This document shows positions 36,153 through 49,715 of a stretch of 64,000 nt of DNA, piece after piece. A model generated the notes under the pieces. That model was not told where the DNA came from and ran no database searches. It saw nothing but the letters and a program-made list of their open reading frames with translations. The stretch is from Ifrita kowaldi (lineage: Eukaryota; Chordata; Aves; Passeriformes; Cinclosomatidae). How positions within the stretch are numbered: the first letter of the stretch is position 1; every line of letters begins with the position of its first letter. The translations under genes and the position numbers were made by a program. Location of the stretch: assembly GCA_013398055.1 (NCBI GenBank), contig VZRS01002713.1, positions 249,895-313,894 on the forward strand. Reading direction: 5' to 3'.

Positions 36153-39100
36153 CTCCCTGGCTGAGGGATTTCTAGGATATCAGCTTGGTAAGGATTTTTA
36201 CCTGTCCCTGGGGAAGGGAGAAGCCTCCACTGTGTGGCCAACTTAAATAAATCTGATTTTATGCCTGTGCTGGGCGCTGACTTATTTGGGATGTAAGATG
36301 GTACCTCTGAAGAATCAAGGCATTAAAATTAGCATCATAACAAATAAATAATAATGTTTTATACACACTGTATAAAAAAAATATTTTTTTACAGCCCCAA
36401 CCTGCTGTTCCACGTGACCAGAAGTTACTCTTTGCAGCTTGGGCCCTGTTACAGGCTAAATGAGGTAGCAACAGCCATTAAGCCATTAACACGTGCTCTG
36501 TTATAAGATAGATCTTGAATTCCCTGCTTCTCTGGGTGACCAGTGCTGTGGGGAAACTCTTGCTGTGCAGAAGTGCTGTATCCCCAGCCAGCTTCCTACA
36601 TTTCAGTGAATGACTCTTAGCACCACAGGATGCAGCTTCCAGCCCCCTGTTTTCGCTGTGGCTGGCCAGAGACAAGAGGCACATGGAAGCACAAAGCTTA
36701 ATCTGCAAAGGCCGCGCAGCTCTCAGCTCCTTACTGAGCAAAGCCCCAGCTGCCGGCAGTGATGTGATGGCAGTGCTCAGCCACGGCCTGGGAGGACACA
36801 GAGCAGAGCAGAGCAGGAAGGACACAGCCAGGAGGCGTGGGAGGGGGCAATGCCTGTGCCTGAGCCCCCAGCCACCATGGGGATGTGTCCCCCTCTGGGT
36901 GCTGCACAGCCGGGCTGTGCCTGCTGTGTGCTCACCGTGGGCACCTGGAACAGAAGAAATGGTGGGACACGGACATGAGGCTCCTTGATAGCACCTTCCC
37001 AGCATAAGTTGTGTTTAAACACAGCCCTCAAAATAAACCCCTTGTCATTTTGTGCCACAGAGTGCATGAGGCCTGAGGACTGCACTCCTGCCTGCTGAGG
37101 CAAAGCCAGTTAAAAGGACATTGCAAAGGAAACCCCAAAACTGCTTTGCTGCTCTTTGATAAACAATTTGTCAGAGCAGCAAGGAACCTCTAAAACCTGG
37201 GTATTTCCCTCCTTCTTTTTTTTCTATCTCAAAATCCCGGTGCAATCACAGTGAGTTGGAGACTGCAGGAGGTGATGGACACTCCCTAGCTCTGCATCAC
37301 GGCCTAGTGACAAAGGGATTTGCCCATCTGTACCAGTCTTCTGACATTTTAAAAAGTCACTGCACTTCATTCCTCCCAAAGGAGCAAGCAAGAATCAATT
37401 CGATTTGCAATCTGAATAGAAAATTATCCCTTTCTATCCAATTTAAGCATAGGAAGAAAATACTGAATTCTGCCTTGCTGATTGTAGCAGGAAAAAAAAA
37501 TATCTCAATCTCTCTCTCCCCTTTGTTATTTTATTCTGAGGTGGGTTAGGCAGTTTTGCATTTACCCTGGTGCAAAGCAAAGTAGGATCAGAGGCTAAAC
37601 TAGTAAGATTTGTTTATGGCAGTGCAGGTAATTTACCCCCAGAGACATGGAGCAGAGGGACCTTTGGTTGGCTGAGACATGTGGCCCTCCTGGCTGTTGC
37701 AGACCACATGCCTCACTGTCTCCCAAGTCGCATGTTTGAGTAAACCCTAAAAACTCCAAGACAAATATAAAGAAATCCACACAATTTGATCAGGTTTCAT
37801 CAGGAAATGTATTTCTCTCTTTAAATCGCAACCATCTACAGAGAGGCACTGTGCAACTGTTTGTGCCATACTGAGTACAAAAAGGGCCCAGAGCTGAGGG
37901 CTGGTGCTGGGGGCTGCTGCCACCACAGGAACAACAACCGGTGGCAGCAAACAATAGCCTTTGTCTGCTAACAACAGCTTTGGATGGGGGCAAGCAGCTC
38001 AGCTGCTCATCTCACTTTTATTTTAGGAACGCAGAGCAAAAGAGATCCTTTTAAGGGGAGTGGGGAGGACAAAAAACCTTGGGAAATAAAGTGTTTCAAA
38101 ATCTCGGTGTTGCTCCCTCATTCTACTTTTTAATGGTGTAAGTCAACTGGTGGGAAAACCTAATTCCCACTAGAGCCCTCAGTTTATCACTTTCAGGCAG
38201 CTCTGTCCCCCACCTCCCAAAACGTGGATGCCTTGTCTAGCCTGGAGCATGAGCCCATGAACCAATTTTTAGCTTGGCTCAAGGTGAATTCTTCAGGTAA
38301 CTTTGCTGGTGCAGCAGGCTCTCAGACCACCAGCTCTGGATGTGTTAGAATGGAACGTGATGGAAGCTTTGTTAAAAATCCTCTTTAAAATCCATTTGCA
38401 CTCCCAAGTCTGTGAGAAATCATGGCTCTGACCTCAGGGAAGCTGTGTGATGGGTGAGATGGGAGGCAATAACTAACAGAGGAGAAAGGTGACATTTGCA
38501 CTAATATCCTACCCGGTGCTATTTCAGGCTATGCCAGAGCCCGCTGGTAGCACAGCAACCTAATTTACATAATAATCTGTGTGCTCCACACTTCCACAGA
38601 ATCATTTATTGCTTAATTGGATGTAGTAAAGATGGAGGTATCAGCATGTCGCATCGTTAGTCTTCCAGCTACTTACTCCCTGTGGTGCCAGTCAGAGCCC
38701 CCACTGTCCTGCAAGGAGAAAAAGCCAGTGTGAAGAGGTTCCATGCAGGAGATTCAAGGCAATTCATTCAGAGTGGCTGGGGTTCAGAGGAAGGGGGTAA
38801 ACAAGAGGGCAACCTGAACCTTTGCTCAAAACTCACCCCTGTTATCAGGTTTGATTCCTCCTCTCCTTTTTATATAGCTTGTGCTTGCAGTTTGCTTCTT
38901 CTGCACCCCTTGTGGGACTAACTAGATGGACAGTAGAAAATATAAGATAGTTTCTCTAACAAGCTTCTTGCCAACTCTTCCCACATTGTTTTCATGAGTA
39001 CAGGGAGACAGGCAGCTTTCCTCATACGCAGACCTCCTAAAGCAAGAAGTCAGTTCAGATCCTGGTTGTGTCTGGTACTTTCTCTACAACCTTAAGAAAT

Positions 39101-40672
39101 CCTTTAAGCCCACCTCTAGCCCATGGAAGCTGCAATGTTTTACCGTGTTCCTTCTAATAAGGAGCCATGAAATCTACAAATGGAAGCTGCCAGGGATGCA
39201 TAATTTGAGGTCAGTCCAGCCCTAGATTGCGGGAAAGCTTGCAATCTGTTTCTCTGAATGGAAAGTAATCCACGCTATTGTTTTTTTGGATTCATCTTTC
39301 TTCTTAAAACACAAAACTTCATGTGAATTTGAACCTAATCCTCAAAAACCCCTATGTTTGCACAGCTGAGTAGAGACCCCACTGAAGATTAGTGGCATGT
39401 TTCAGGCGGACGACAAGCACTGACCAGGGACTTGTCTCATCCCTGAAAAACACCTGCTCCTTTGAGGTTCCCCTGCCTGCTGTGAGAAGAGGGGTAGGCA
39501 GCAACTCCAACAAGAAAAGCATGACTCATGAAAGTTCTTTTCTGGTCTTGCAGCTGATTTTCACATGTGTTGTATATTACAAAGGATATGAGTTTGGTGT
39601 TTTCTTGTGCCTGATATAAAGTGAAATTTTTATGTGTTATTTTTATTGGACTCAGTGGATCCTGTTTTCAGCCAGGGTCCTGTTGCGTTAGTCACAGTAC
39701 AAGACAGGGCTCAAGAGCTTATTGTGACCACAAGAGGAATGAATGAAGGATACCACTTTGATTTCAGCATGGGTTTTAATGCCCTGCTAAAGAGCACAGT
39801 TAAGATTTGTAGCTGGGAGAGCCTTACACATGAGGCTTGGCCCAACCAAAAGGAGAGGTAGTCTGATGCAGCCCAGGAATTGTTTTAAATGGTATTTTCA
39901 GAATGTGCCATGTCAAAGAAAAGCAGCAACTTTCAGGCAGTGCCTGGCAAGCAGCTCTGGGGCAAAGACAGGCTAAAAGAGCCAGGTCAGAGCTCTTAAA
40001 TTACTAAAACCGTCTCTTGCTGCTGTAACTTCAGAAACTATCCTGTTCTCATGAGCTTGGGCCCTTTGCATGCTCACTGCCCCATGGGCTTTGGGGTTTA
40101 GGGGGCTGTGAGCACTGTGCTGCTGGGACAGCAGGGTTTGCCCACAGGTACTGTGAGAAAAAGTGGGATAACTCTGTTTTTGAGCTGACTCTCACTGGAA
40201 CATTCCCTAATGCCCACAAAAAAAGGGTAAAAGTTTCAGCTGCTCTTTTCAGTGATAAGCACATGCTGTTTCCTTCATCAGGAAATGCCTGCAAAGTGCT
40301 TGAGAGGGCAGGTGACTGTCGTAGCTGCCAAACAGGACCAGGGGTTTAGGAAACCTGCTTGGAAGGTACCTTTTTTTCTCCCATACCATTTCTTACTTTT
40401 ATTTTTGGGGGTTCAGAGAGTTTAGTCACTGTCTGTTGCTGCTGTGATCTGTGATCAGCTGGTGCATCTCCAGTCTCCTGGGAAAGGATTTCTAATGAGG
40501 ATGGAGGCCCCGGGGCAACGATGTGAAACAGAGACTGCTGTATCGCGGCAGAGTAGATAAGATCAATAGGAAATGCAGATTTGCAACATGTTGGAAATAT
40601 GACAGATTCCACACACACCCTGGGGAAAAGATTTTTAAATCTTCTAAAGGAGTGGCAGAAAGACTACATCTC
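36153..40672. other. Unique non-coding DNA, about 4.5 kb
   Basis: No gene recognised. The longest open frame is 36478-37005 (minus, 175 codons), lying in a GC-rich stretch with a second open frame on the same strand in another phase (36777-37103) and one on the plus strand (36683-36988). That pattern is more consistent with stop-poor composition than with coding selection. Confidence 0.5.
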
Positions 40673-40704
40673 ATATAATACATATATATATTTATATATG
40701 TAGG
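40673..40704. repeat. Short AT-rich (TA)n repeat
   Basis: ATATAATACATATATATATT followed by TATATATGTAGGTA; an imperfect TA dinucleotide stretch. Confidence 0.75.
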
Positions 40705-42877
40705 TATGTGCACAGGAGTAAGAAGGAATCTGCCACCTCACCTCTAAAATATTTGCTGAGGATTGTGGAAATCTTCTCTGGGTTGGTCCAACTAAATCAA
40801 CTTTGTTTTACTGCAGAAAACCTACTGGTACCGACCCACACCAAAAGAAGCCGTGATAACGAGTGGGAAACAGTTCACAGCAGAGCACTGCTGCAGAACC
40901 CACCACAGTCAGCATGGCAGCTCTCTGCAGGGCTGCAACCCAACTCACTCCCTGGGCAAGCTGCAGCTGCTGTGGCTCCCAGTGGCTGCTAGATCAGCCT
41001 GGAAAGAGTGTTTGGGTCTTCCCTGTCACTTTTACTTCTCCAGCATATTATGGAGCACTTGGGAAGCCAGAAATTGTAAGGTAAAATAGCAAAGTATGAG
41101 CAAGAAGTGAGGTGCAAATGTTTGGCAGCCAGGATAAATGATTGCTGAAAGCATTCACTGAAGGATGGTGTAAAGCTGCCACCAATAAAATTCAAGAGTA
41201 AATCTTCTAAATAATCTCTAAAATTCAGCCGCACATTGCTCAAGCTGGTGGAGTAAAAACTGAAGTGAAATTCCTGTTTTACAGAAATGGACTGGCTATG
41301 TCATTGTGATAGTGTCTCCTGGGCTAAGGCTGTAATGTACCAGAAACACCACAAGGAGTAATTCAGGTGTACATCTTATCACCTGGTCTATCAGCATCTG
41401 CTTTCTGGCTGCCTGCTGTGTTAAAGGTGCAAGAAACACTACGACCTACTTAAAGTGTATTTAAAGCCATGTTCATGTGTTTTGTCACGTCCTGCAATGA
41501 GTTCATTCCTGCTGGTAGGGAAGCTGCAATCTGCCCGAACACTGGGTGCAAGAAATAACTGTTACCCATAAATACCTCATCAGAAAAGGTATCACTTTAC
41601 CGTGATTTATACAAAAGGTGTCCCCTTCTCACCACAGTCCCTAGGAGGAGAGTCTGAGGTTCTGCAAAATCCCACCTGACTGCAGTTCCAGCCCACTGCC
41701 ACACGCACAAGGAGGGATGTTATCCAATTGGAGATATTCTTCTGGAAAACTTGTTCCAGTGAGGGTCACTGTCATTGACTTTGACTTGTGGAGATCAGAA
41801 CATGCTCCTACAGAAATGCTGGTTTTGGTATGAGAGGGGTGGAGCAAATGACTTTGCATCTTTCCCTGATGTGAGCTGCAGGTAGCCTGGTACATCCCAC
41901 AGCAGGTGACCACCTTTCCACTCACACACCGGGTGGTGTGACACACCCAGCCACCGCATTGCTGGGTGGATAGTCCATACTCCCCTTACTCTAGCTGAGG
42001 TCAGAGTGTTAGCCTGGGCACCCTGTGGGAAGGATATGAACTGTACATCACAGTCACCTTTGCCTGCAAGGAAAGGCTGGAGCAGCTCAGCTCTGTCAGG
42101 AGCCCAACCCCCCTCCTGTGTTTGCTTTGGGGTTGGAAAGGTTGGTTCTGTAATTAACAGCAGCTGACGTAATTGTCATGATTATGTTATTATTAGCAAA
42201 GGAACTAATGACTTGTCCTGTAACACACATAACCAGCCCCAGCACGGGGAGAAGTGCTGCCAGCTTGCCTGGCATGGCTCTCTGCCCCCGGAACTGAAAC
42301 CAGCATTCCCGGCAATGCTGGGTTCCTCTTCGGCTCCCGGCCAGCCACCAGGGCGCTCTCACTTGGCAAGCACTCTACACGCGTCTGTCACATCTCCTAG
42401 CAGGAGCTGCAGGGATGTGTCCTGCAGCCCTGTAAGTCGAATACTAACTGCATCAGACAGTGCATTTGTAGCTAAAAATACCACTGAGCAATTTGCCTGA
42501 GAAAGGAGCCTGTTCTCCCTGGCTGGCAGCCAGGTGGCTTTGCCTTGATCGCCACAGCTCAAGCTGTCGTGTGCAGTCCTTATGTAAAACCATTCCAAAT
42601 ATCATAGCGTGGTAACATTGCCAGCAGAGTGTAAACTCCTGAAGAATGGAAGCTCTGGATGCTAAATCCTGGCACAGTGAAAAAAGGCCAAAACACATTC
42701 CTTCATTGAGATGATGAAAGTGTGACCAGCAGCCCAGCTTCACACATTTATGGTGTTAAGCAGGTTCTCATAGTGCAACCTCTGTTCTTGGAAAATGTTT
42801 GTGGTTGAGGGAATAGCAAGTGAAATCTCCATTCATTCATCAGATTACTGTTTGGTCATCATTTATCTCCTATACAG
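40705..42877. other. Unique non-coding DNA
   Basis: Nothing recognised on either strand. Open frames stay at or below about 101 codons. Confidence 0.5.
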
Positions 42878-42985
42878 GTAATAATTGCAATACATGGCAC
42901 TTGGGCAGAACTTTTTATCCTGGAATTTCAAAGCACCCCAATTAAGCTTCATAACATAGCTGAGAAGCAGGACCAGGAATGCACC
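42878..42985 (-). repeat. MIR-like ancient SINE remnant
   Basis: Read on the plus strand the segment gives 'ggtaataattgcaatacatg', 'ggcactt', then 'ggaatttcaaagcaccc' (42922-42938) and 'aattaagcttcataacatag' (42940-42959). This parallels the reversed 3' half of MIR-type SINEs (TTTGCACTT, then AGGATCTCAAAGCGCTTTAC, then TTAATTAAGCCTCACAACA). It is highly diverged, as expected for an element that predates the amniote radiation. No coding potential. Confidence 0.6.
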
Positions 42986-45775
42986 CTCTCAGTTAATCAT
43001 TAATGAATTTGGAGCACACTATATATCGAGGTTAAAAATAACATTTTGTGAATATAATACATGATCTTGATAAAACAGGTAGAAACCATCTTATTTACTG
43101 CTGGGCAAAGGCCCAATGCTAGATCAAGTGTGAGGCTGCCTCCTACAACCCCGGTGTTTCCCACCTCTCCAAAGCCATGGAACCGAAGCTGCATAAGCAC
43201 CTAAGAAGAATTAAGGAAAACTTGCTGCTTTTATAACCTTTCAGGCACACACAGAGAGAGTGCTTTTTACCTGTTCTTTTTTAATCTGCTTTTTACCTGG
43301 AAGCCACCTCCACTGAGTCCCACTGGCTGTTGCTCCACTCTTCTTCCATGCCTGCTTGGCCTGGTAGGGGTGGGCTGTGCTGGGGCAAGACAGAGCAGCC
43401 CTAGAAAGCTGGATGGCCTCGGCTCCTTTGAGACTTTCTGACTCCCTGAAGATTTCAGCTAATGTGTGAAGGCAAAGAAGACAGGACAGAATCTTATTGC
43501 CAGTGCAGTGCTGCCAGCTCTCATCATGAATTATAGCCCATTCTCCTCCGAGCTCTGTTTTCCCCAGGGAGTGGGTTATCCAAGTCTCTCCTCACTCATA
43601 GAAACAGCAGCACAGATCTAGCTCACCCTGAAAAATAAGAAGCATAGAAATCACACATTCTTGATACCTCCAGGACCAGAAAGGCAATTGAAAGGACACC
43701 TTGCTGTATGATTTTAAAGCTGGTCTTGTGATGGTTTAGGAGTGTGACTTACATTTTCTTAAGTACATGGCATTGGCAATCCAGCTTTCATTACCAAGAT
43801 GAAGGCAGATTTGATGTACAAACTGATTCACAGATGCACTGAAACTATTTTTCTTCATGCAGATATAAATCCCCAGCTGTGAATCTATGGTACGTAATGT
43901 TTCTCCATAATTGGGCCGGAGCTTATCTCCTTCTGCAAGGGCAGCAGCATCCAGGATGCAGTGGTTTGCATTTGTCTGAAGAAAAATTACCAGTATGGGA
44001 AGCAGTGAGCTGGGGGACTGGGTAAGTGTACTCTTGGTGGAGTGAGTTAATGTTTGATGGACAGGTGATGGAGTAGGCTAATATTTGAACCTCTGGAGAT
44101 GTAACTTCAAACACCCGCTGGGATTTGAGTCTGCTCTGATCTGTTATGGCCAGTTGCCACGTCAAAGGATTTCTACACAACCAAGCAGACTCCAGTCAGG
44201 CTGGCAGTCTCTCTAGCCATCCCCACCTGGCTTGTAGAGGGCAGCATGTACCTGATGACCTCACAGTCCTGTCCCAAACCCCAGCAGACTGTCCCAGGGC
44301 TGCTGTGACAGAAAATGCGCAAGTGAATTGACTCCAACACGTGAGAAAGGGGCAGAGCCAGCAATGCTGGGAATGAGCTGGGGGGGCCTGGAGGTTCTGC
44401 TTCAGTGCCCTGTTTCTAAAGTATTGGGTTTCTCTGGTTGGAGAAGTTTGAAATAACACTTCAGATGCACCCTCCAAGGAAGGAATTAGCAAAGCTGCAT
44501 GGGGAAGTCTGCGAAGTGCTAGGCAGCGTTGCTCAGAGCAGAAAGGACTTTGGGATGGCAGTACTCTATTTGTCTTTCTCATTATTTGTTATTTGAGGAA
44601 AAAAAGGATGGTTTTATATAAAGATTTATAGGTGTACAATGTTTCTCCCTGAATTTGCATTTGTTTGATCTGTATTTCTTGGCTTCAGCACAAAGCCAAT
44701 CTAGTTTATTCCACTCTCTGCACTCCATCTATCTAGCTTTGATGAGCTTCAGCCAGAATTAGCAACCAAAGCTCCAGCTCACAGATATCTGTTTTCTCAG
44801 CCCAAATGACCATAAAAACAGGGACATGCCTTCCAGGCTTTAGCCTCTTCTGGCCAATCTGTACTAGGAGAGCATGCCAGCTCACCAGCTCCTTACTCCT
44901 TGCACGAAGAGAGCCCCAGGATGTGCAGAGGATTACTGGAAGGACTTCTTGTGCAGCTCCGAGCAGGGAGCACTGATGGAATAGAGTCCATAAAATAAGA
45001 TGGAATGGGGGGCAGTTTGAGCTGGGGTGAAAAGGATGGGTTTGGGGTTTTGCTGCTTTTATGGTGATGCTGCACTTAAATGTGGCTGACTTAGAGGGCA
45101 GCATATGACCCATGTATACCTTGTCACATCCAATAGATCACATGCGAAAAGCTGAAAGCTGTCAATAGCAGCTGGGCCCCAGGGACCATCACAAGGCTGA
45201 GCTGCATGAATTAAATGACCAAGAGCAAAGCTCCCAACTCCTCTGACAGAGCCAGAACTCTGCCAAGAGCATGGCACTACCACAACCCTGCCCTCCTCTT
45301 TCAGCACCCGTGGAACCAGACCTTCCCCATATGACTCTCAGTGCTCCAGCAACTCCAGAGGAACTACAATAGTTTAAACCAACACCATGTCTGGCCCTTT
45401 GTCTTAAATCTCCCATCCAGACTTGATTTTACAGACGGTCCGGGTCGTGACAGAGTCCTCATCTATCACAGTCAGGTTACTTCCCTCCTGCCCTAAATCA
45501 AACAAGCCAAACCGAGGGCAGCTCCTTTGTGGAAGGCTTTCTCGACTGATTTTCCCCTTTTCCCTCCCTAATTGTTCGTTAATGAACGTAAATGATTTAA
45601 CCAAATAGAGGCTTGGGTTTCCCGTAAGAAGGGAAGTTTGCTGGAGGAGGGGACAATCCACAGATGGATTTACCTGTATCAGATTCTGGGTAAATATTTA
45701 TTCTCCTTTCCCTTTTGTTCACCCCTCTCAGCCGCAGGAACAATGACAGATCCTCGCTGGCCACAGGGCAGCAGG
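42986..45775. other. Unique non-coding DNA
   Basis: No gene recognised. Minus-strand open frames at 44196-44582 (128 codons) and 44733-45113 (126 codons) have no motif and overlap other frames. Confidence 0.5.
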
Positions 45776-45842
45776 GAAAGGTTATTATTCCCATTTTACA
45801 AGTACACAAGTAAGGCAAAGGTGACTTAATCTCAATCTCGGG
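45776..45842 (-). repeat. MIR-like ancient SINE remnant (short)
   Basis: The plus strand shows 'gttattattcccattttaca' (45781-45800), followed by 'agtaaggcaaaggtgactta' near 45809-45828. This resembles the reversed MIR core (TATTATTATCCCCATTTTACAGATGAGGAAACTGAGGC...GTTAAGTGACTT). Only about 65 bp are alignable by eye, so the call is moderate. Confidence 0.5.
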
Positions 45843-48800
45843 AAAGTCAGTGGTGCTTTTACCACTGGTTCTGGGGGACTTTGAACAGGAGTAGCTGGAG
45901 TGAGCAGCTGGAGTAAACAGCCAGCGCCAGCCCGGCGGTGGGCAGGAGCCGAGCTCCAGGGCTGCATCACCAGGCACCCCAGGGAGTGCCACCATCCTCC
46001 CTCAGAGGCTCGACCACCACTGACCTGAGTCATGGTTCCTCTCTGGAGACTGACTTCAGCCCCTCTGACTTACCTTGTGGAGGTGCTGGGAAGTTTCTAA
46101 TTCCCATTTGTAAAGCAGATTTAGAGTGCTGCCTACAATGAATTCTTTGTAGCAAGAGCTGTGGCACTTAGCAAGATGAAGAAGGCAGAACGCTCCCATG
46201 CTTGATTTTTTTTCTGGCCTTTTTTCTGGATATTTTTTGCAAAAAGGGAAAAATCAATGTTAGATTTTATTGCAAAACAACAGACTACAGCCACTCTTTT
46301 TTTCCGGAATAATAATAGTCATAACGCATTACGTTAGGTTAGTCAGTAGTTTTCACTAATCCACAAGACATGCACTGTTGACCTCTGAGGTAATTTTGGA
46401 TCATGCTCAAGCCAAATAGAGGCAGATTTATGGTTGCAGGTGAGAGATCCTCTGAAAAACCATAAATGTAACCACAATGTCCTCTGGTTTGATCTGAACT
46501 CAGCCTGGCCTTCATCAGTTTTTCTGGCACTAGTCCAGAAGTAAGGCAGATTAATGATTTAAAGGCATTATGCTGTGATATGACAGCGCAGGGTGGTGGC
46601 TTTGGAAAGACAGTTTGCAGTAAGTACCCAAGACAGCAAACCGTGGACCACCCCGCCTGGATAGCACCTTGCTCCTTGGAGGATGTTACTGGCTTGACTG
46701 GAATAATTCATGGGGTGAATGTGCCCAGTGATTACAGGGGCAAAGGGATGTGCCTTTCTACAGGGTAGAAAATGCCCGTGTGAAATGTTACACCTCATCT
46801 GCCTCCTGAAGGGACAGAAAAATTGATTGTGTCTTTGGTGGATGGTAAAGAAATCAAGGGAAAGAGAGGTGAGCCTGCGAGGGTGGTAGCAGTGCCCATG
46901 CCCATGCCATGCCATGGAATGCTGCATACCCAGAGAGCTGCTTGAAGCTCAGGCGTCAGCAACTCTGTGGCCTGGGCTCTGTGCAGAGTCTTCTGTCATC
47001 TCCCCAGCCACTGCTTCTTGGGCTCATTATATATATCTACCAGGGGTCCACTTACCCACTCTGTAATCTGTTCTCTGAGTAAGGTCTGATCCCCTGTGTT
47101 AATCCTGAACCCACAGAGAAAATATTCCCCAGCCTGTTATGACTACAGGTCTGCCTGGGCTCTAATAAACCAGCGAGGCTCCAGTGGAGTAACACAAAGC
47201 TTGAGGGAGTGCTGGGTGGGTAAATGTATATAAAAGGCAGTCCTGATCTTCCTTTAGCAGCCATTAATTACGGCCAGTGATGGGAATAGGAAACAGCAGT
47301 CATTCTGGGATACTGCTGTTTGCAACTCAGTCAGGGGCAGGCTGAAACCTGAAGACAGGGAGGATAGGCACTGTGTAGTGGACTGGGAAGATATATGAGG
47401 CTTAAAAACAACCTCCGCTTGAAATTAAGGGTTAATGCTTGTTTAAGCACTTGGTCTATGAAGTGACATCAGTGTGGTGAGGCACAAGCCCCACCATTGT
47501 ACGGGAGAGACACAGGGAGAGAACACATCGGGGCACAGCAGTAGATGGTGCCAGCCCTGAGGGGCAACAGATTGGCACCAGCCCAGTGGCACCCCACCGC
47601 CTCCACTTGAAGAGGCGCTTGTGTTAAACAGCAGTCGGCAGGACTTTGTTATGGAAAGCAGGTTTCCCGGCACTGCAGTTGGGGCAAGTTATCTGGAGTG
47701 GGCCAGAGTGCTGAGCTGAGGGGGTGTTGGGTCAGGGAGCAGGGAGGCAGCGAGGACTCGGGCTGCTTTGCAGCTGATTGTTCAAAAAGAAAGCTTGGGA
47801 AATCTCGGGAAAGATCTTTTTCTATTTATTAAACAGCCTGCAAAGAAGCTTAGTCAGTGCTTCTATAGCAACTTGACACCAGCAGCACTGTGACTGTAAT
47901 TATTAACAGGAAAGGAGAGGTGAGCAGTGTGGTGGGTTTGAAAAGGCCTTGTACAAAACTGCCTTCCAATCTGTGATCAAACCTTAGGCCCTTGCTTCAT
48001 TTAAGCAACAGCTGCTGGTGTATTTCCTCCCTCAACAAATAATTTTCTTCTCAACACGGTCTAAGCTGAAGAACCCTCACTGCCCAGTGGGAAAAAATCA
48101 GGAGCACAGCTACAGCCTGTCCTGAGGCCTGGGTGGCAGCTCCTTGCTGTGCCATGATGCCTTCTTGGCACACAGCCTTCCTCTGCCGGGGTCACTGTGC
48201 TCCCGCCCGTACTGAAACAAAGCTGTGCAATGGCACAGGCAGACATCCAGCTCCAAAACCCTGGGGTTATTCTGTGATTGCTTTTCCTGACATTCATTCA
48301 GGCCAGCCTCAGAGGCTCATCTGGCCACTTTTGCACTGAAAAACTTGTTATCAATTTAAGACAACTTGGTACTTTTTCTGGCATGGAGGGATCTCCCCCT
48401 CTGCTCACTAAATTTTCACGCTGGCGCCATTTGGTGTGACTGCTATGACTGGAGTGGTTCCACTGCCTCTGGACCTCCTTCATGACCATTTCTGCATTTG
48501 CAGACCATGGGACACCAGAACTAAGTCAGTTGCTGGGAGAATTTGGAGCCTGAAACCTCCTGAGGTCTTCTAGCAGATTTATGCTTAAAATATCTCTAGG
48601 CTAAGAAGGTGTTAGGCCCTCTCAGAAGTGCTCTCTCTCCCATCTGCTTTTTCATGTAAAAACTAGAGGTGCCAAAATCTGCTGAGAGGACTGTAGAGGA
48701 GCGGCCAGGAAAGATGCTTGCAGCTATCCCTCAGGCTCCAGCACAGACAATGTTTCACAGATGTGAAGTTGTGAGTACAGTCATAAACATTTTAAGACAC

Positions 48801-49043
48801 ACCTGCCAGATAGTTCTGGAGTTTTCTAGTGAGAACAAACCTTCTGTAAATACCAAGGGGAAAAAAAAAATCAGGAAGATCCTCATTTTATGGGTGGGTC
48901 CAGCAAATTTTCTTTCTCTCTCTGTGATGAGCACAGACTGTAATCTCCACCCTCTCCGACAAACTCACTAACATTTATTTAGTTATGTAAAGCATGAATT
49001 ATGAGAATATAAAAAGGTATATTTCTGTCCCACACATGCTCTG
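45843..49043. other. Unique non-coding DNA
   Basis: No gene or repeat family recognised across 3.2 kb. A short A-run lies near 48862-48871. Confidence 0.5.
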
Positions 49044-49059
49044 TTTTTTTTTTTTTTTT
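49044..49059 (+). repeat. Poly(T) run, 16 T
   Basis: An uninterrupted homopolymer with no adjacent retroelement body recognised. Confidence 0.85.
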
Positions 49060-49249
49060 GAGGTCTCTTCCTATCATGAGAATACGAGTTAAACCAGATG
49101 CACGTACGGACTTCCATGCTTTAATTTCCCCACTTTCAAGTCTCATAATGGCCCCCCCACACCTTGTACTGTGAGTTATGCTGGATTTGCCTTACTCTCT
49201 GTGGTAAGGCTGTCAGCATGAGTGGCTCAACCCGGCCTCCCCCTGCCCC

Positions 49250-49269
49250 GCACACACACACACACACAC
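49250..49269 (+). repeat. (CA)n microsatellite, about 9 units
   Basis: Clean CA dinucleotide run following a C-rich stretch and leading into CTCTCACTTCTC. Confidence 0.9.
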
Positions 49270-49663
49270 TCTCACTTCTCATTCATTCTTACAAGGAGAA
49301 AGAGCAGTGAGGGAGCTGCCAACAGGCCTTGGGATGGCTCACATCTCCTTGCAGTGCCAGAGACCCCATCCCAACAAGGCTCCCACATGCCCACTTCACA
49401 TCTCCACCCTGTATAAGTCCCTCTCTAATGGTTGTACCCTGGTGCCTCACTTCCCTGGAGCTGTACACCGAACTGTGTGAGTATTTGGGTCCAGTGACCT
49501 AGGGCTGTAAGCAAGCAGAGGTCTGCCTCTAACAGCTCATCCCCTGGCATAGCTCTCCTTGTCATAATGTGGTGGAAAGAGGGCTCCTTTCCCCAGCATA
49601 ATCCCTAATAGCTCAGTCGACCTGCATTTTTAATCACAGCGGAGTGGTGGCTGGAAGGAATAG
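49270..49663. other. Unique non-coding DNA
   Basis: Nothing recognised in this roughly 400-bp stretch. Confidence 0.5.
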
Positions 49664-49715
49664 GACTCCTTAATCTTCCTGGGTTTCGGTTTGCTCATCC
49701 GTGAAACAGGGACGG
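49664..49715 (+). repeat. MIR-like SINE core remnant
   Basis: The block 'cttaatcttcctgggtttcg' (49669-49688), followed by 'gtttgctcatccgtgaaaca' (49689-49708), parallels the MIR core 'CTTAACCTCCCTGGGCCTCA' and 'GTTTCCTCATCTGTAAAATG'. Only the core is alignable by eye; the tRNA-like head and the 3' half are not evident. Confidence 0.55.

Noticed and set aside
36478..37005. 175-codon minus-strand open frame
   Set aside because: Lies in stop-poor GC-rich DNA with competing open frames in two other phases; no motif.
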